A DNA stretch of 64,000 bases from Christensenella sp. UBA4626 (GTDB lineage Bacteria; Bacillota; Clostridia; Christensenellales; UBA1242). Under the pieces are notes generated by a model, which saw only the letters and a list, made by a program, of their open reading frames with translations, was not told the origin of the DNA and did not search any database. Of this stretch, positions 16,269 through 24,121 are shown piece by piece. Positions within the stretch are counted from its first letter, which is position 1; each line of letters starts with the position of its first letter. The translations under genes and the position numbers were made by a program. The stretch is taken from NCBI GenBank assembly GCA_002406115.1, contig DHNC01000035.1:82400-146399 (forward strand), read 5' to 3'.

Positions 16269-17582
16269 ATGAACATTATGACTTGTAAAGAAATTGTATC
16301 AAATCTCGACAATTATATTATCGGACAAGCAAAGGCAAAACGTGCAGTTGCAATCTGTTTGCGCAACCGTTATCGCCGCAGCCAGTTGGATAAGTCAATT
16401 AGTGAAGAAATCACACCAAAAAATATCATTCTTAAAGGCCCAACAGGTGTGGGTAAGACAGAAATTGCTCGCAGACTTGCCAAACTTGTCAATGCGCCTT
16501 TTGTTAAGGTTGAAGCAACAAAATACACCGAAGTTGGCTATGTGGGCAGAGATGTTGAAAGCATGATACGTGATTTGGTTGGCGTTGCTGTCCGCATTGT
16601 TAGACAAGAACAAACCGACAAAATTAAGGATAAGGCAATTGCAGTTGTCGACAAAAAGATAACAGACATTTTGTATCCAATCAAAAAAAGCACAAAACCT
16701 GAAAATGTCGACACAGAAAATTTCCGTGCGGATTTTTACGCAAACTATAAAGCCGGCAAATATGACAAAGACACAATTGACATTGATGTTAAAGACGAAC
16801 CTCAACAAATGAACCTTATGGACGGCATTGGGGCAGAAATCAACATCGGTCAAATTATGGGCGGCATCATCAAGGCGCCTCGCAAACTCAAAAAGATGAC
16901 AGTAGAACGTGCTCGTGAACTTTTGTTGGACGAAGAGTGCGACAAACTTATCGACCCAGACGCAGTAAATAAAGAGGCAATCTATCGTGCTGAGCAACAA
17001 GGCATCATCTTTATTGATGAAATTGACAAAATCGCAGCCAAGAAAAATAATGGTCAAGATGTTTCACGTGAAGGTGTTCAACGTGATATTTTGCCGATTG
17101 TTGAAGGCAGTGTCGTAAACACAAAATATGGTGTAGTTCATACAGACCATATCCTATTTATAGCGGCTGGTGCATTCCATATCGCAAGTGTTAGCGATTT
17201 GATACCTGAACTTCAAGGTCGTTTCCCAGTGATTGTTGAATTGGACAGTTTGACAAAGGACGACTTCAAAAAGATTTTAACAATCCCTCAAAACGCACTT
17301 ATCAAACAGTATCAAGAATTGTTGCGTGTTGATAACGTTAATTTAACTTTCACCGATGATGCAATTGATGCGATTGCAGCCCTTGCCGCTGACGAAAACG
17401 AAACAAGCGAAAACATTGGGGCACGCCGTTTGCAAACAATTATGGAAATGCTGCTTGAAGACATTTCTTTCAACGCAAGCGACAACAATCCAATGGTTGA
17501 TGTAACAATCGACAAGCCATTTGTTTTGAATGCAATGAAAGATTTAATCCATACCCACGACTTCAAAAAGTATGTTTTGTAA
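16269..17582 (+). CDS. hslU: ATP-dependent protease ATPase subunit HslU (ClpY)
   Basis: HslU unfolds substrates and feeds them to HslV. The 437-residue AAA+ protein shows the HslU N-terminus (IVSNLDNYIIGQAKAKRAVA), Walker A GPTGVGKTEIARRLAK near residue 57, the pore-loop-containing EATKYTEVGYVGRDVES, an inserted I domain (about 115-230), Walker B GIIFIDEIDKIA and a sensor region ENIGARRL. It ends HDFKKYVL, close to the usual HslU tail that activates HslV. There is a 1-bp gap to hslV and no codY follows. Confidence 0.97.
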   Translation: MNIMTCKEIVSNLDNYIIGQAKAKRAVAICLRNRYRRSQLDKSISEEITPKNIILKGPTGVGKTEIARRLAKLVNAPFVKVEATKYTEVGYVGRDVESMIRDLVGVAVRIVRQEQTDKIKDKAIAVVDKKITDILYPIKKSTKPENVDTENFRADFYANYKAGKYDKDTIDIDVKDEPQQMNLMDGIGAEINIGQIMGGIIKAPRKLKKMTVERARELLLDEECDKLIDPDAVNKEAIYRAEQQGIIFIDEIDKIAAKKNNGQDVSREGVQRDILPIVEGSVVNTKYGVVHTDHILFIAAGAFHIASVSDLIPELQGRFPVIVELDSLTKDDFKKILTIPQNALIKQYQELLRVDNVNLTFTDDAIDAIAALAADENETSENIGARRLQTIMEMLLEDISFNASDNNPMVDVTIDKPFVLNAMKDLIHTHDFKKYVL

Positions 17583-17585
17583 AAT

Positions 17586-18272
17586 ATGACAAACGATTTT
17601 GAATTTTTAAAGAGATTTAAATTGATGCTTTCGGCGGAACAGGTTGAAAAACTTGTTTCCACCCGCATCATAGTTTTTGGCACGGGTGGGGTTGGCAGTG
17701 CTGTGTGCAATTTTTTGGTGCGTTCAGGCATTTGTAATCTTACAATCGTCGATTTTGATAGGATTGATATAACAAATCTTAACCGTCAACTTGTTGCAAA
17801 TCAAACCAATGTCGGCAAACTTAAAGTTGAGGAAATGAAAGCCCAACTTTTAAACATCAATCCAAATGCAACAATCACCGCAATTGCTGAAAAATACGAT
17901 GAAAACAGCAATATTGACCTAAGCAATTTTGATATTGTTATTGATTGTATTGACGATATAAAAGCAAAAAAACACCTCATAATGCAGGCAAAAGCAAACA
18001 ATGTTTACATTCTTTGTGCGATGGGTGCGGGCAACAGATATGCGGAAATCCCTCAATTTGAAGTTGCAGATATTTCCAAAACCAGTTACGACCCAATTGC
18101 AAAGATATTGAGGAAATTTTGCAGCCAAAACCACATAAAAAAGTTGGATGTGTGTTACACTAAACAAAAAGCAACAAAATTCGATTGCAAAACCGTTGCC
18201 AGTGTGGTATACTATCCAGTAAATATGGCAACAGTGATTTGTGCCAAGGTTATAACCAAAATTGTTGGGTGA
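17586..18272 (+). CDS. tcdA: tRNA threonylcarbamoyladenosine dehydratase TcdA-like (ThiF/HesA family)
   Basis: A 228-residue E1-like ATP-dependent enzyme. The nucleotide-binding GTGGVGSAVCNFLVRSG and DFDRIDITNLNRQ motifs are clear, as is VIDCIDDIKAK. Without ThiS or MoaD-like partners nearby and with this length, the best match is TcdA (CsdL), which cyclises t6A37 in tRNA to ct6A. Other ThiF/HesA-type roles remain possible. It lies 3 bp after hslU and 9 bp before trxA, so it sits in the topA-hslU operon. Confidence 0.85.
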   Translation: MTNDFEFLKRFKLMLSAEQVEKLVSTRIIVFGTGGVGSAVCNFLVRSGICNLTIVDFDRIDITNLNRQLVANQTNVGKLKVEEMKAQLLNINPNATITAIAEKYDENSNIDLSNFDIVIDCIDDIKAKKHLIMQAKANNVYILCAMGAGNRYAEIPQFEVADISKTSYDPIAKILRKFCSQNHIKKLDVCYTKQKATKFDCKTVASVVYYPVNMATVICAKVITKIVG

Positions 18273-18281
18273 GGAGGATTT

Positions 18282-18608
18282 ATGCAACAACTCAAATCTG
18301 AGCAGTTTGATGAAACAATCAATTCAGCAGACTTAACTGTGGTGGATTTTTCCGCAACTTGGTGTATGCCATGCAGGATGCTTAAACCTATTTTGGAACG
18401 CACCAGCGAAAAACTCAAAAACATCAAATTTTACAACGTGGACATTGATGATAGCGAAGATATTGCAAAGCGTTATCGCATTTTTAGTGTGCCAACTGTT
18501 GTTTGTTTCCGTGCTGGCAAAAAAATTGATAGCATGGTTGGGCTCACATCAGCGGATGAAATTGAAGATTTTGTTTTGAGATGTGAAAAAGCCAAAGTTG
18601 AGGACTAA
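18282..18608 (+). CDS. trxA: Thioredoxin
   Basis: A 108-residue single-domain thioredoxin. The redox motif is WCMPC in VVDFSATWCMPCRMLKPIL, where the common form is WCGPC. The cis-proline segment is RIFSVPTVVCFRAGK. No signal peptide is visible, so it is cytoplasmic. The methionine in the active site may tune redox potential or partner choice. A strong GAGGAGG ribosome binding site precedes it. It ends the topA-hslU-tcdA operon and is followed by a terminator. Confidence 0.92.
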   Translation: MQQLKSEQFDETINSADLTVVDFSATWCMPCRMLKPILERTSEKLKNIKFYNVDIDDSEDIAKRYRIFSVPTVVCFRAGKKIDSMVGLTSADEIEDFVLRCEKAKVED

Positions 18609-18632
18609 TCTAGGCAAAAATTTAATTTTTAT

Positions 18633-18662
18633 GGATGCACCACAAATTTGGCATCCTTTTTT
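18633..18662 (+). terminator. Terminator after trxA
   Basis: GGATGC (18633-18638) pairs with GCATCC (18651-18656) around a 12-base loop and is followed by six T residues. Confidence 0.8.
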
Positions 18663-18669
18663 CTTGCAA

Positions 18670-18733
18670 ATGCAATCAATCACATTTATTAAGCGAAGCG
18701 TGATAAATTGATTTATGCAATCAACCGCATTTA
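18670..18733. repeat. Imperfect direct repeat with internal inverted repeat
   Basis: ATGCAATCAATCACATTTA (18670-18688) recurs as ATGCAATCAACCGCATTTA (18715-18733), 17 of 19 identical. The intervening GCGAAGCGTGATAAATTGATT pairs back to the first copy, through AATCAAT with ATTGATT, forming a bulged hairpin. It looks like a unit of a dispersed intergenic repeat. There is no coding potential. Confidence 0.6.
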
Positions 18734-18793
18734 AAAGCATGGCGGACAATCTGGTTTATTTCACATTTAAGGGTTTTTATTCAATATTAAATA

Positions 18794-18822
18794 TTGACAA
18801 AAATGATATTAAGTGATATATT
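18794..18822 (+). promoter_or_regulatory. Promoter for the cysteine desulfurase-IscU pair
   Basis: TTGACA at 18794-18799, a 17-bp spacer and TATATT at 18817-18822. ATG follows at 18842 with a GGAGAAA ribosome binding site. No Rrf2/IscR-type regulator gene is nearby. Confidence 0.75.
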
Positions 18823-18841
18823 ATCAAACGGAGAAAGCAAA

Positions 18842-20032
18842 ATGACAGAAAATATTTATTTAGACAATGCTTCAACAACTCGTGTGAGTGCGGAAGTGTT
18901 GAATGAAATGAACAAAGTTTACACTTCAACATTCGGCAATTCAAGTTCTTTGCACTTATTTGGCAGGGAAGCAAGCAATTTAATAGATCAAAGTCGTGAC
19001 ACAGTTGCGGACAGTATCAATGCAAAAAGCAACGAAATTTATTTTACATCCAGCGGCAGCGAAGCAAATTCTTGGGCAATCATCGGCATCGCAAACGCAA
19101 ATCGTGCAAAGGGTAACCACATCATCACAAGCAAAATTGAGCACGAATCTATCTTGCAAGCCTGCAAGTATTTGGAAAAGAATGGCTTTGAAGTGACCTA
19201 TCTTGACGTAGACAAAAATGGATTTATCAATTTTGCAGAACTTTTGCGTGCAATAACAGACAAAACAATTTTGATTTCAATCATGGCTGCAAACAACGAA
19301 ATTGGCACAATCCAAAACATCAAAGCAATCGCTCACACAGCACATGAAAAGGGCATCATTTTCCACACTGACGCAGTTCAGTTGTACGGACACATGACAC
19401 TTGATGTCAAGGACCTCGGCATTGACGCAATGACAATGAGCGCTCACAAAATTTATGGGCCAAAAGGTGTCGGCGCATTGTATTTGTCAAACAATGTTTC
19501 AATTGACCCTATCATCTTTGGCGGCAATCAAGAGCGTTCTCGCCGTGGCGGCACTTGCAACACAGCAGGTATCGTTGGTTTTGCAAAGGCAGTTGAAATT
19601 TCAGTTAGAGATATGGCAACAAACAACCACAAACTTCGTGCGTTGAGCGAATATTTTGTGTCACACTTGACAAATTCAGTTGAAAATATAATCATAAACG
19701 CAAATATCAAGCAAAAATTGCCTCACATTATCTCAGTATGCTTTGTAGGCGTTGATGGCGAAAGTTTGCTTACAAAACTCGATTTGGCTGGCGTAGCAGT
19801 TTCAACTGGCAGTGCCTGCACAAGCAACAGTTTGGCAGTTTCACACGTTATTTCTGCCATCGGCTTGAAAAAAGACGACGCAAAAAGCACAATCAGATTT
19901 AGTTTGGGCAAAAACAATTCTTACGAAGAAATTGACGCCGCAGTTTCAATCATCAAAAAGGCAGTTGACGACCTTCGTGAATATTCTTCAACTTACGGCT
20001 TAAAAACACGTAAAAGAAAGGGGGATAAATAA
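18842..20032 (+). CDS. iscS: Cysteine desulfurase (IscS/NifS family)
   Basis: This PLP enzyme releases sulfur from cysteine for Fe-S clusters and thiolated tRNA. The start is ATG 18842 with a GGAGAAA site; the TTG at 18794 belongs to the promoter. The 396-residue protein begins NIYLDNASTTRVS and has the PLP lysine in SAHKIYGPKGVGAL. The catalytic cysteine lies in VSTGSACTSNSL on a loop of NifS/IscS type. The stop overlaps the next ATG by one base, so it is coupled with the IscU-like partner. Confidence 0.95.
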   Translation: MTENIYLDNASTTRVSAEVLNEMNKVYTSTFGNSSSLHLFGREASNLIDQSRDTVADSINAKSNEIYFTSSGSEANSWAIIGIANANRAKGNHIITSKIEHESILQACKYLEKNGFEVTYLDVDKNGFINFAELLRAITDKTILISIMAANNEIGTIQNIKAIAHTAHEKGIIFHTDAVQLYGHMTLDVKDLGIDAMTMSAHKIYGPKGVGALYLSNNVSIDPIIFGGNQERSRRGGTCNTAGIVGFAKAVEISVRDMATNNHKLRALSEYFVSHLTNSVENIIINANIKQKLPHIISVCFVGVDGESLLTKLDLAGVAVSTGSACTSNSLAVSHVISAIGLKKDDAKSTIRFSLGKNNSYEEIDAAVSIIKKAVDDLREYSSTYGLKTRKRKGDK

Positions 20033-20652
20033 TGTATAGCAAAGCAGTTTTAAATTTATTTATCAATCCAATCAACGCTGGCAGAATTATGAAGCCAGAC
20101 GGCATTGCAAGTTTGTCAAACGAGGACGAAACCGCAAATGTTGAATTTTCTTTGCGTATTGAAGATGACGTCATCACCGATTGCAATTTTAGGGCACAAG
20201 CAAATCCATATATAACCGCAATTTGCTCCACAATCACAAAAATGGTTAAAGGCAAAAATATTGATGAAGTTATGTTGGATTCAACAAGCGTTAAAAAGGC
20301 TTTGGGCGACGAAGAAGATATTGACATAACTTTCTGCATTGAATGCCTTGATTTGGCAATTCAAGATTATATTGAAAATCGTGAAAAAGAAAATAAACCA
20401 AAATCAACCCGTGGCAGGAAGAAAAAAGTGTTTGATGTTCCAGCAACTTTGACCGACAACCTCAAATTGTCAGACGAAGAAGTTGTGGAAGAAGCCGAAG
20501 AAGCAGTTGAACCAGAAGTTGAAACCGAACCAGAAACAAACAAAACAGAAAAGGAAGATAAGCAACCTCACATAACAAATTCGTTTGAGGGTAGCATTTT
20601 CAACAATCCAATTTTTGTAAATTTCTTCCCAAATATGAACAATAATAAATAA
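20032..20652 (+). CDS. IscU/NifU-like scaffold protein with missing ligand cysteines and a long acidic tail
   Basis: Residues 1-115 align with IscU (INPINAGRI to DLAIQDYIENR), the scaffold on which Fe-S clusters are built. Of IscU's three cluster-ligand cysteines, only the last is present (C102 in TFCIECLDLA). The positions of the first two align with an acidic/Thr region near 33-34 and with N58. C51, C65 and C105 lie at other positions. The tail (116-206) has a basic STRGRKKKV patch, then a Glu-rich stretch, and ends in a hydrophobic FNNPIFVNFFPNM. It is co-translated with a normal cysteine desulfurase. It may be a modified scaffold, a sulfur-transfer partner or a non-catalytic relative. Confidence 0.8.
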   Translation: MYSKAVLNLFINPINAGRIMKPDGIASLSNEDETANVEFSLRIEDDVITDCNFRAQANPYITAICSTITKMVKGKNIDEVMLDSTSVKKALGDEEDIDITFCIECLDLAIQDYIENREKENKPKSTRGRKKKVFDVPATLTDNLKLSDEEVVEEAEEAVEPEVETEPETNKTEKEDKQPHITNSFEGSIFNNPIFVNFFPNMNNNK

Positions 20653-20674
20653 TAAAAGTAGTTTAACAAAACAT

Positions 20675-20702
20675 AAAGGCAAGTTTAAAACTTGTCTTTT
20701 TT
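20675..20702 (+). terminator. Terminator after the IscU-like gene
   Basis: AAAGGCAAGTT (20675-20685) pairs with AACTTGTCTTT (20689-20699) with one G-T wobble and a three-base loop, followed by T residues. The next 200 bp are A/T-rich with no gene. Confidence 0.8.
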
Positions 20703-20906
20703 GTTGACGCAACAAACTATATTTATTTTAAAAAAATTGGCATATTAAAATACAATATAAATACATCGCATCAACCTGACATTTTGGTGCCACAACTAAC
20801 ATCAAATCTTGCTATATTAAAATAAAAAACAATCACAAAAAATGTTTCTTACAATTTTCTACATAATTTTTAAAATTCTACAAAAAATATAGGTAGGAGG
20901 AGTGCA

Positions 20907-21098
20907 ATGAAAGATTTATTGGTTGGAATGGGTATTGGCTTTATCGTTGGTGCAATCACTTGCAAATGCAACAAGCCAGTTGCGGACACTGTTCAAAAAG
21001 GTGTAGAAAAAGGCAAAGAGATAATCACAGACGTTGCCGATGAAATCAAAACTCAAACAAACAAAGCAAAACAACAGCAACAAAAACAAAATGATTAA
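20907..21098 (+). CDS. Small membrane-anchored YtxH-like protein
   Basis: A 63-residue protein with a short Gly-rich N-terminal hydrophobic segment (LLVGMGIGFIVGAIT), then CKCNKP and a charged amphipathic tail rich in K, Q and N. This resembles the loosely defined YtxH-like class of general-stress membrane proteins; function unknown. It is supported by a very strong AGGAGGAG ribosome binding site and a dedicated terminator overlapping its stop. A possible promoter (TTACAA, 16 bp, TAAAAT; 20849-20876) lies upstream. Confidence 0.7.
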   Translation: MKDLLVGMGIGFIVGAITCKCNKPVADTVQKGVEKGKEIITDVADEIKTQTNKAKQQQQKQND

Positions 21099-21119
21099 AG
21101 GGCGGTGACGCTCTTTTTT
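21097..21119 (+). terminator. Terminator after the YtxH-like gene
   Basis: AAAGGGCG (21097-21104) pairs with CGCTCTTT (21109-21116), one G-T wobble, GTGA loop, then T residues. Confidence 0.82.
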
Positions 21120-21246
21120 GTTGGCATAATAAATTGACTTTTTGTTTAGACAACCGCACAAATTGTATTATAATAACATTTGATTATTTTATTTAACCGC
21201 AAATAAGGCGTTTAAATATAAAACTTATTTTAATTACACAAAAGGA

Positions 21247-21277
21247 AAATCATTTAATTTGCGTTTTACAAATGATT
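21247..21277. repeat. Hairpin upstream of ruvX
   Basis: AATCATTT and AAATGATT form an 8-bp inverted repeat with a 14-base loop between about 21247 and 21277. Its right arm touches the -35 box of the ruvX promoter, so it could be an operator or the end of an upstream transcript. Confidence 0.4.
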
Positions 21278-21304
21278 TACATTTTTTAAATTTTATGTTA
21301 TCAT
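21276..21304 (+). promoter_or_regulatory. Promoter for ruvX, apparently leaderless
   Basis: TTTACA at 21276-21281, a 17-bp spacer and TATCAT at 21299-21304. The start codon follows after only 6 bases (AAAAGC), leaving no room for a ribosome binding site. Confidence 0.6.
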
Positions 21305-21310
21305 AAAAGC

Positions 21311-21727
21311 ATGAAAGCAATGGGTATTGATTTTGGTTTGAGGCGGATTGGTGTTGCATTTAGTGATGAAACAAAATTTTTGGCTTCCCCTTATGAGGTC
21401 TATACAAGGCAGAATGACGAGGCGGATTTGCAGCATTTTGTTGATTTGATAAACAAAAACAAAGTTGATGAAATTGTTGTTGGCTTGCCTATGAATATGG
21501 AGGGCAAAGAACAGCAAATTGCAGAACAAACCCGTGCATTTGTTGACCAGTTGCAGGCAAAAGTTGCTGCCAGTTTCAGTTTTGTTGATGAAAGGCTTTC
21601 TTCCGTTATGGCGGAGGATGTGTTAAAACAAACCGAGCGAGATTGGAAAAAACGCAAGCAAAAATTGGATGCCGTTGCTGCATCAATCATATTGCAAGAT
21701 TATTTGGATAATAAACCAAGATTTTAA
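21311..21727 (+). CDS. ruvX: Holliday junction resolvase-like RuvX (YqgF)
   Basis: A 138-residue RNase H-fold protein. It begins MKAMGIDFGLRRIGVAFSDE with the first catalytic Asp in GIDFG, continues with EIVVGLPMNMEG and FVDERLSS, and ends with a conserved late Asp in KLDAVAASIILQDYL. The YqgF family acts in pre-16S rRNA 5' processing and has resolvase-like structure. No ribosome binding site is seen and the promoter -10 box is 6 bp away, so the mRNA is probably leaderless. It is followed 11 bp later by a DUF1292 gene, as in Bacillus yrrK-yrzB. Confidence 0.92.
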   Translation: MKAMGIDFGLRRIGVAFSDETKFLASPYEVYTRQNDEADLQHFVDLINKNKVDEIVVGLPMNMEGKEQQIAEQTRAFVDQLQAKVAASFSFVDERLSSVMAEDVLKQTERDWKKRKQKLDAVAASIILQDYLDNKPRF

Positions 21728-21738
21728 AAGGAGAATTT

Positions 21739-22092
21739 ATGTTAGACGCAAAAAATGAAGTAAAAAGGACAAAAAGAGTGGTGGCAAAAAATCCAGTAGC
21801 TCAAATTTTGGATGAAAAAAATATGGATAACGTTGTTTTGTACGACGACCAAGAAAAACCTATCGAATTTGAACAAGTTGCGGTTATCCCTTTGGAAGAA
21901 AAGAATGCAATTTATGCAATTTTGATCCCAGTGACCCCAATGGTGGGCGTAAACGAGGGCGAAGGCGTGCTTTTTGAGATTGATGAGGATAATCAAGACC
22001 TTTTAGTTGTAAACGACGAAGAAACAATTGACAAAGTGCTTGAAATTTACCAAGCATTGATTGACGACGACAACGATAAGGGCAAAAAGTAA
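21739..22092 (+). CDS. DUF1292 family protein (YrzB-like)
   Basis: A 117-residue acidic protein. The C-terminal 75 residues, from NVVLYDDQEKPIEFEQVAVI to the Asp-rich end, match DUF1292 (YrzB), a family regularly found after ruvX in Firmicutes; its function is not known. The family pattern of an E/D-rich beta core (EKNAIYAILIPV, VLFEIDEDNQDLLVV) is visible. The N-terminal 30 residues are basic and variable. It has an AAAAGGAG ribosome binding site and is co-transcribed with ruvX. Confidence 0.85.
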   Translation: MLDAKNEVKRTKRVVAKNPVAQILDEKNMDNVVLYDDQEKPIEFEQVAVIPLEEKNAIYAILIPVTPMVGVNEGEGVLFEIDEDNQDLLVVNDEETIDKVLEIYQALIDDDNDKGKK

Positions 22093-22120
22093 TTTATTGC
22101 CACAAACATAAGGTTAAGTG

Positions 22121-22153
22121 AAAAAATTGTCAAAGAATGGTTGACAATTTTTT
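22121..22153 (+). terminator. Terminator after the DUF1292 gene, overlapping the rpsB promoter
   Basis: AAAAAATTGTCAA (22121-22133) pairs perfectly with TTGACAATTTTTT (22141-22153), a 13-bp stem with a 7-base loop. The 3' arm begins with the TTGACA that serves as the rpsB -35 box. Confidence 0.88.
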
Positions 22154-22169
22154 GTTTTTTTGATAGTAT
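22141..22169 (+). promoter_or_regulatory. Promoter for rpsB-tsf
   Basis: TTGACA at 22141-22146, a 17-bp spacer and TAGTAT at 22164-22169. The -35 box lies inside the 3' arm of the preceding terminator. Confidence 0.75.
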
Positions 22170-22175
22170 TCACTC

Positions 22176-22277
22176 GTTCAATGAAAAAGCACCTATCACG
22201 ATTGCTTATCTGTTGCCCGCTGGGTTTTAAGGCAAAATGAATGATGGGGAAGAGACAAACAGGAGGTTTAATTTATT
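22176..22277 (+). promoter_or_regulatory. About 100-nt leader of rpsB with possible structure
   Basis: From the presumed start near 22176 to the ATG there is a G/C-richer leader than most in this window. TTGCC and GGCAA can pair around GCTGGG, alternatively CCC with GGG, in the segment near 22212-22236. Autogenous S2 leaders are known in several phyla; a match here is only a guess. Confidence 0.35.
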
Positions 22278-23114
22278 ATGTCAGTTATTTCAATGAAACA
22301 ATTATTAGAAGCAGGTTGCCATTTCGGTCATCAAACTCGCAAATGGAACCCTAAGATGAAGAAGTACATCTACACAAGCAGGAATGATATTCACATTCTT
22401 AACCTTGAAGATACTTCAAAACAAATTGATGAAGCATATGTTTTCATCAAAGAAAAAGTGCTTGCAGGCGCAAATGTTTTGTTTGTTGGCACAAAGAAAC
22501 AAGCTAGCGAAACTGTTAAACAAGAAGCAGAACGCAGTGGTATGTTCTATGTAAACACACGTTGGTTGGGTGGCACACTTACAAACTTCACAACAATCCG
22601 CAAACGTATTGACCGTATGAACAAACTCAACAATATGGAAACTCTTGGAGATTTCGATTTGTTGCCTAAAAAAGAAGTTATCAAACTCAAAGCAGAGCGT
22701 GATAAACTTGCAGCAAACCTTAGCGGTATCAAAGATATGACATCTATTCCAGGTCTTATCATTTTGGTTGATCCACACATGGAACACATTGCTGTTAAGG
22801 AAGCAAAACGTCTTGGCATCCCAACAGTTGGTATCGTTGACACAAACAGCGACCCAGATGATGTAACAGTTTGCATCCCAGCAAATGACGACGCTATCGG
22901 TTCAGTAAAACTTATTTTGAGTGCTTTGACCGACGCTATTTTGGAAGCAAAAGGTGGCGAAATTTTGCACGACCTTAACGCTGCAGATGAAGATGTAAGC
23001 ATGGAAGCTATGGTTACTGGCGCAGTTGTTAAAGATGAAGACAAACCACAAGGCAAACCAGCAAAAAAACGTGTTGCTAAAAAGACAGAAACAGAACAAC
23101 CAGTTCAAGAATAA
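22278..23114 (+). CDS. rpsB: 30S ribosomal protein S2
   Basis: S2 binds the 30S body-head junction. The 278-residue protein begins [20 protein letters not shown] and has the family blocks [30 protein letters not shown] and [21 protein letters not shown] Lys/Thr-rich C-terminal extension beyond residue 240 ([15 protein letters not shown]) makes it longer than Bacillus S2 by about 30 residues. It has a strong AGGAGG ribosome binding site and is followed by tsf after 14 bp. Confidence 0.98.
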   Translation: MSVISMKQLLEAGCHFGHQTRKWNPKMKKYIYTSRNDIHILNLEDTSKQIDEAYVFIKEKVLAGANVLFVGTKKQASETVKQEAERSGMFYVNTRWLGGTLTNFTTIRKRIDRMNKLNNMETLGDFDLLPKKEVIKLKAERDKLAANLSGIKDMTSIPGLIILVDPHMEHIAVKEAKRLGIPTVGIVDTNSDPDDVTVCIPANDDAIGSVKLILSALTDAILEAKGGEILHDLNAADEDVSMEAMVTGAVVKDEDKPQGKPAKKRVAKKTETEQPVQE

Positions 23115-23128
23115 TTAGAGGGGGATTT

Positions 23129-23791
23129 ATGGTTCAAATTACAGCAAAAGATGTTGCAAATTTAAGAGATATTACAGGCGCAGGCATGATGGACTGCAAA
23201 AAAGCATTGACAGAAGCAGAAGGCAATGTAGACAAAGCAGTTGAAATTTTGCGTGAACGTGGCGTTGCAAAAGCAGCAAAAAAACAAGGTCGTATCGCAG
23301 CAGAAGGCTTCATTGAAAGTTATGTGCACGGCAATGGCAGTTTTGCTTCTCTTATCGAAATCAACACTGAAACAGACTTCGCAGCAAAGAACGAAGAATT
23401 GCGTGAATTTGCTCACAACCTTGCAATGCAAGTTGTTGCTTCACGTCCAATTTGTGTAAATATCGACGAAGTACCACAAGATTTAGTTGAAAAAGAAAAA
23501 GAAATTTATCGTGTTCAACTTATCAACGAAGGCAAACCAGCCGCTATTGTTGACAAGATTGTTGAAGGCAAAATCAACAAATATTACGAAGAAGTTGTTT
23601 TGATGGAACAAGTTTACATCAAAGACCCAGATGGCAAAAAGAAAGTTAAAGATGTTTTGACAGGTCTTGTTGCTAAGATTGGTGAAAAGATTACAATTCG
23701 CCGTTTCACACTTATGGTTATGGGCGAAGGTCTTGAAAAACGTAATGAAGATTTTGCGGCAGAAGTTGCAAAACAATCTCAAATGCAATAA
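23129..23791 (+). CDS. tsf: Elongation factor Ts
   Basis: EF-Ts exchanges GDP for GTP on EF-Tu. The 220-residue protein begins [24 protein letters not shown] with the UBA-like domain. It contains the EF-Tu contact signature [13 protein letters not shown] and ends with an EF-Ts C-terminal module. Length fits the short EF-Ts class. It has a GAGGGGGA ribosome binding site and is co-transcribed with rpsB. It is followed by a terminator and 330 bp with no pyrH, which usually comes next. Confidence 0.98.
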   Translation: MVQITAKDVANLRDITGAGMMDCKKALTEAEGNVDKAVEILRERGVAKAAKKQGRIAAEGFIESYVHGNGSFASLIEINTETDFAAKNEELREFAHNLAMQVVASRPICVNIDEVPQDLVEKEKEIYRVQLINEGKPAAIVDKIVEGKINKYYEEVVLMEQVYIKDPDGKKKVKDVLTGLVAKIGEKITIRRFTLMVMGEGLEKRNEDFAAEVAKQSQMQ

Positions 23792-23813
23792 AAATTGTAA
23801 ATTTTAGCATTTT

Positions 23814-23843
23814 AAAAAAGCCGCAGATTTTATGCGGTTTTTT
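23814..23843 (+). terminator. Terminator after tsf
   Basis: AAAAAAGCCGCA (23814-23825) pairs with TGCGGTTTTTTT (from 23832), including one G-T wobble, and ends in a T-run. Confidence 0.88.
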
Positions 23844-23930
23844 TGTGTCTTTCAACAGCCGGGGATTATAAGTAAAGCAAAATAAATCAGTTAATTTTAC
23901 GCCTTGTTTATAAAACTATAAGGGAAACAC

Positions 23931-23959
23931 TTGCTATTTTTTTTTGTTTCTTGTATTAT
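23931..23959 (+). promoter_or_regulatory. Promoter for frr-uppS-cdsA
   Basis: TTGCTA at 23931-23936, a 17-bp T-rich spacer and TATTAT at 23954-23959. This leaves a long A/T-rich 5' leader of about 155 bases before frr, in which I see no clear conserved RNA element. The 23844-24121 gap holds no gene. Confidence 0.6.
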
Positions 23960-24121
23960 ATTTTCGGTTCTATTTATATTTTATATATAAAGCTAAATAT
24001 ATTTTTAAATTTGCAAGCCACATTTTGCGGCATTGATTTTAAGAAAATATTTTATTTTGTATGTAAATTGATTTGTTATTTTTTTATGAAATAGATTTAA
24101 TTTTAAAATAAGGGAGAAATT

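Noticed and set aside
15611..16312. 233-codon minus-strand ORF opposite trmFO end and hslV
   Set aside because: Spans two certain plus-strand genes; composition (Cys, His, Phe) typical of antisense artefacts.
16395..17057. 220-codon minus-strand ORF opposite hslU
   Set aside because: Phe/Cys/Asn-rich antisense translation of a certain gene; no start signals or family features.
22547..23056. 169-codon minus-strand ORF opposite rpsB
   Set aside because: Antisense shadow of S2, Ser-rich, no supporting signals.
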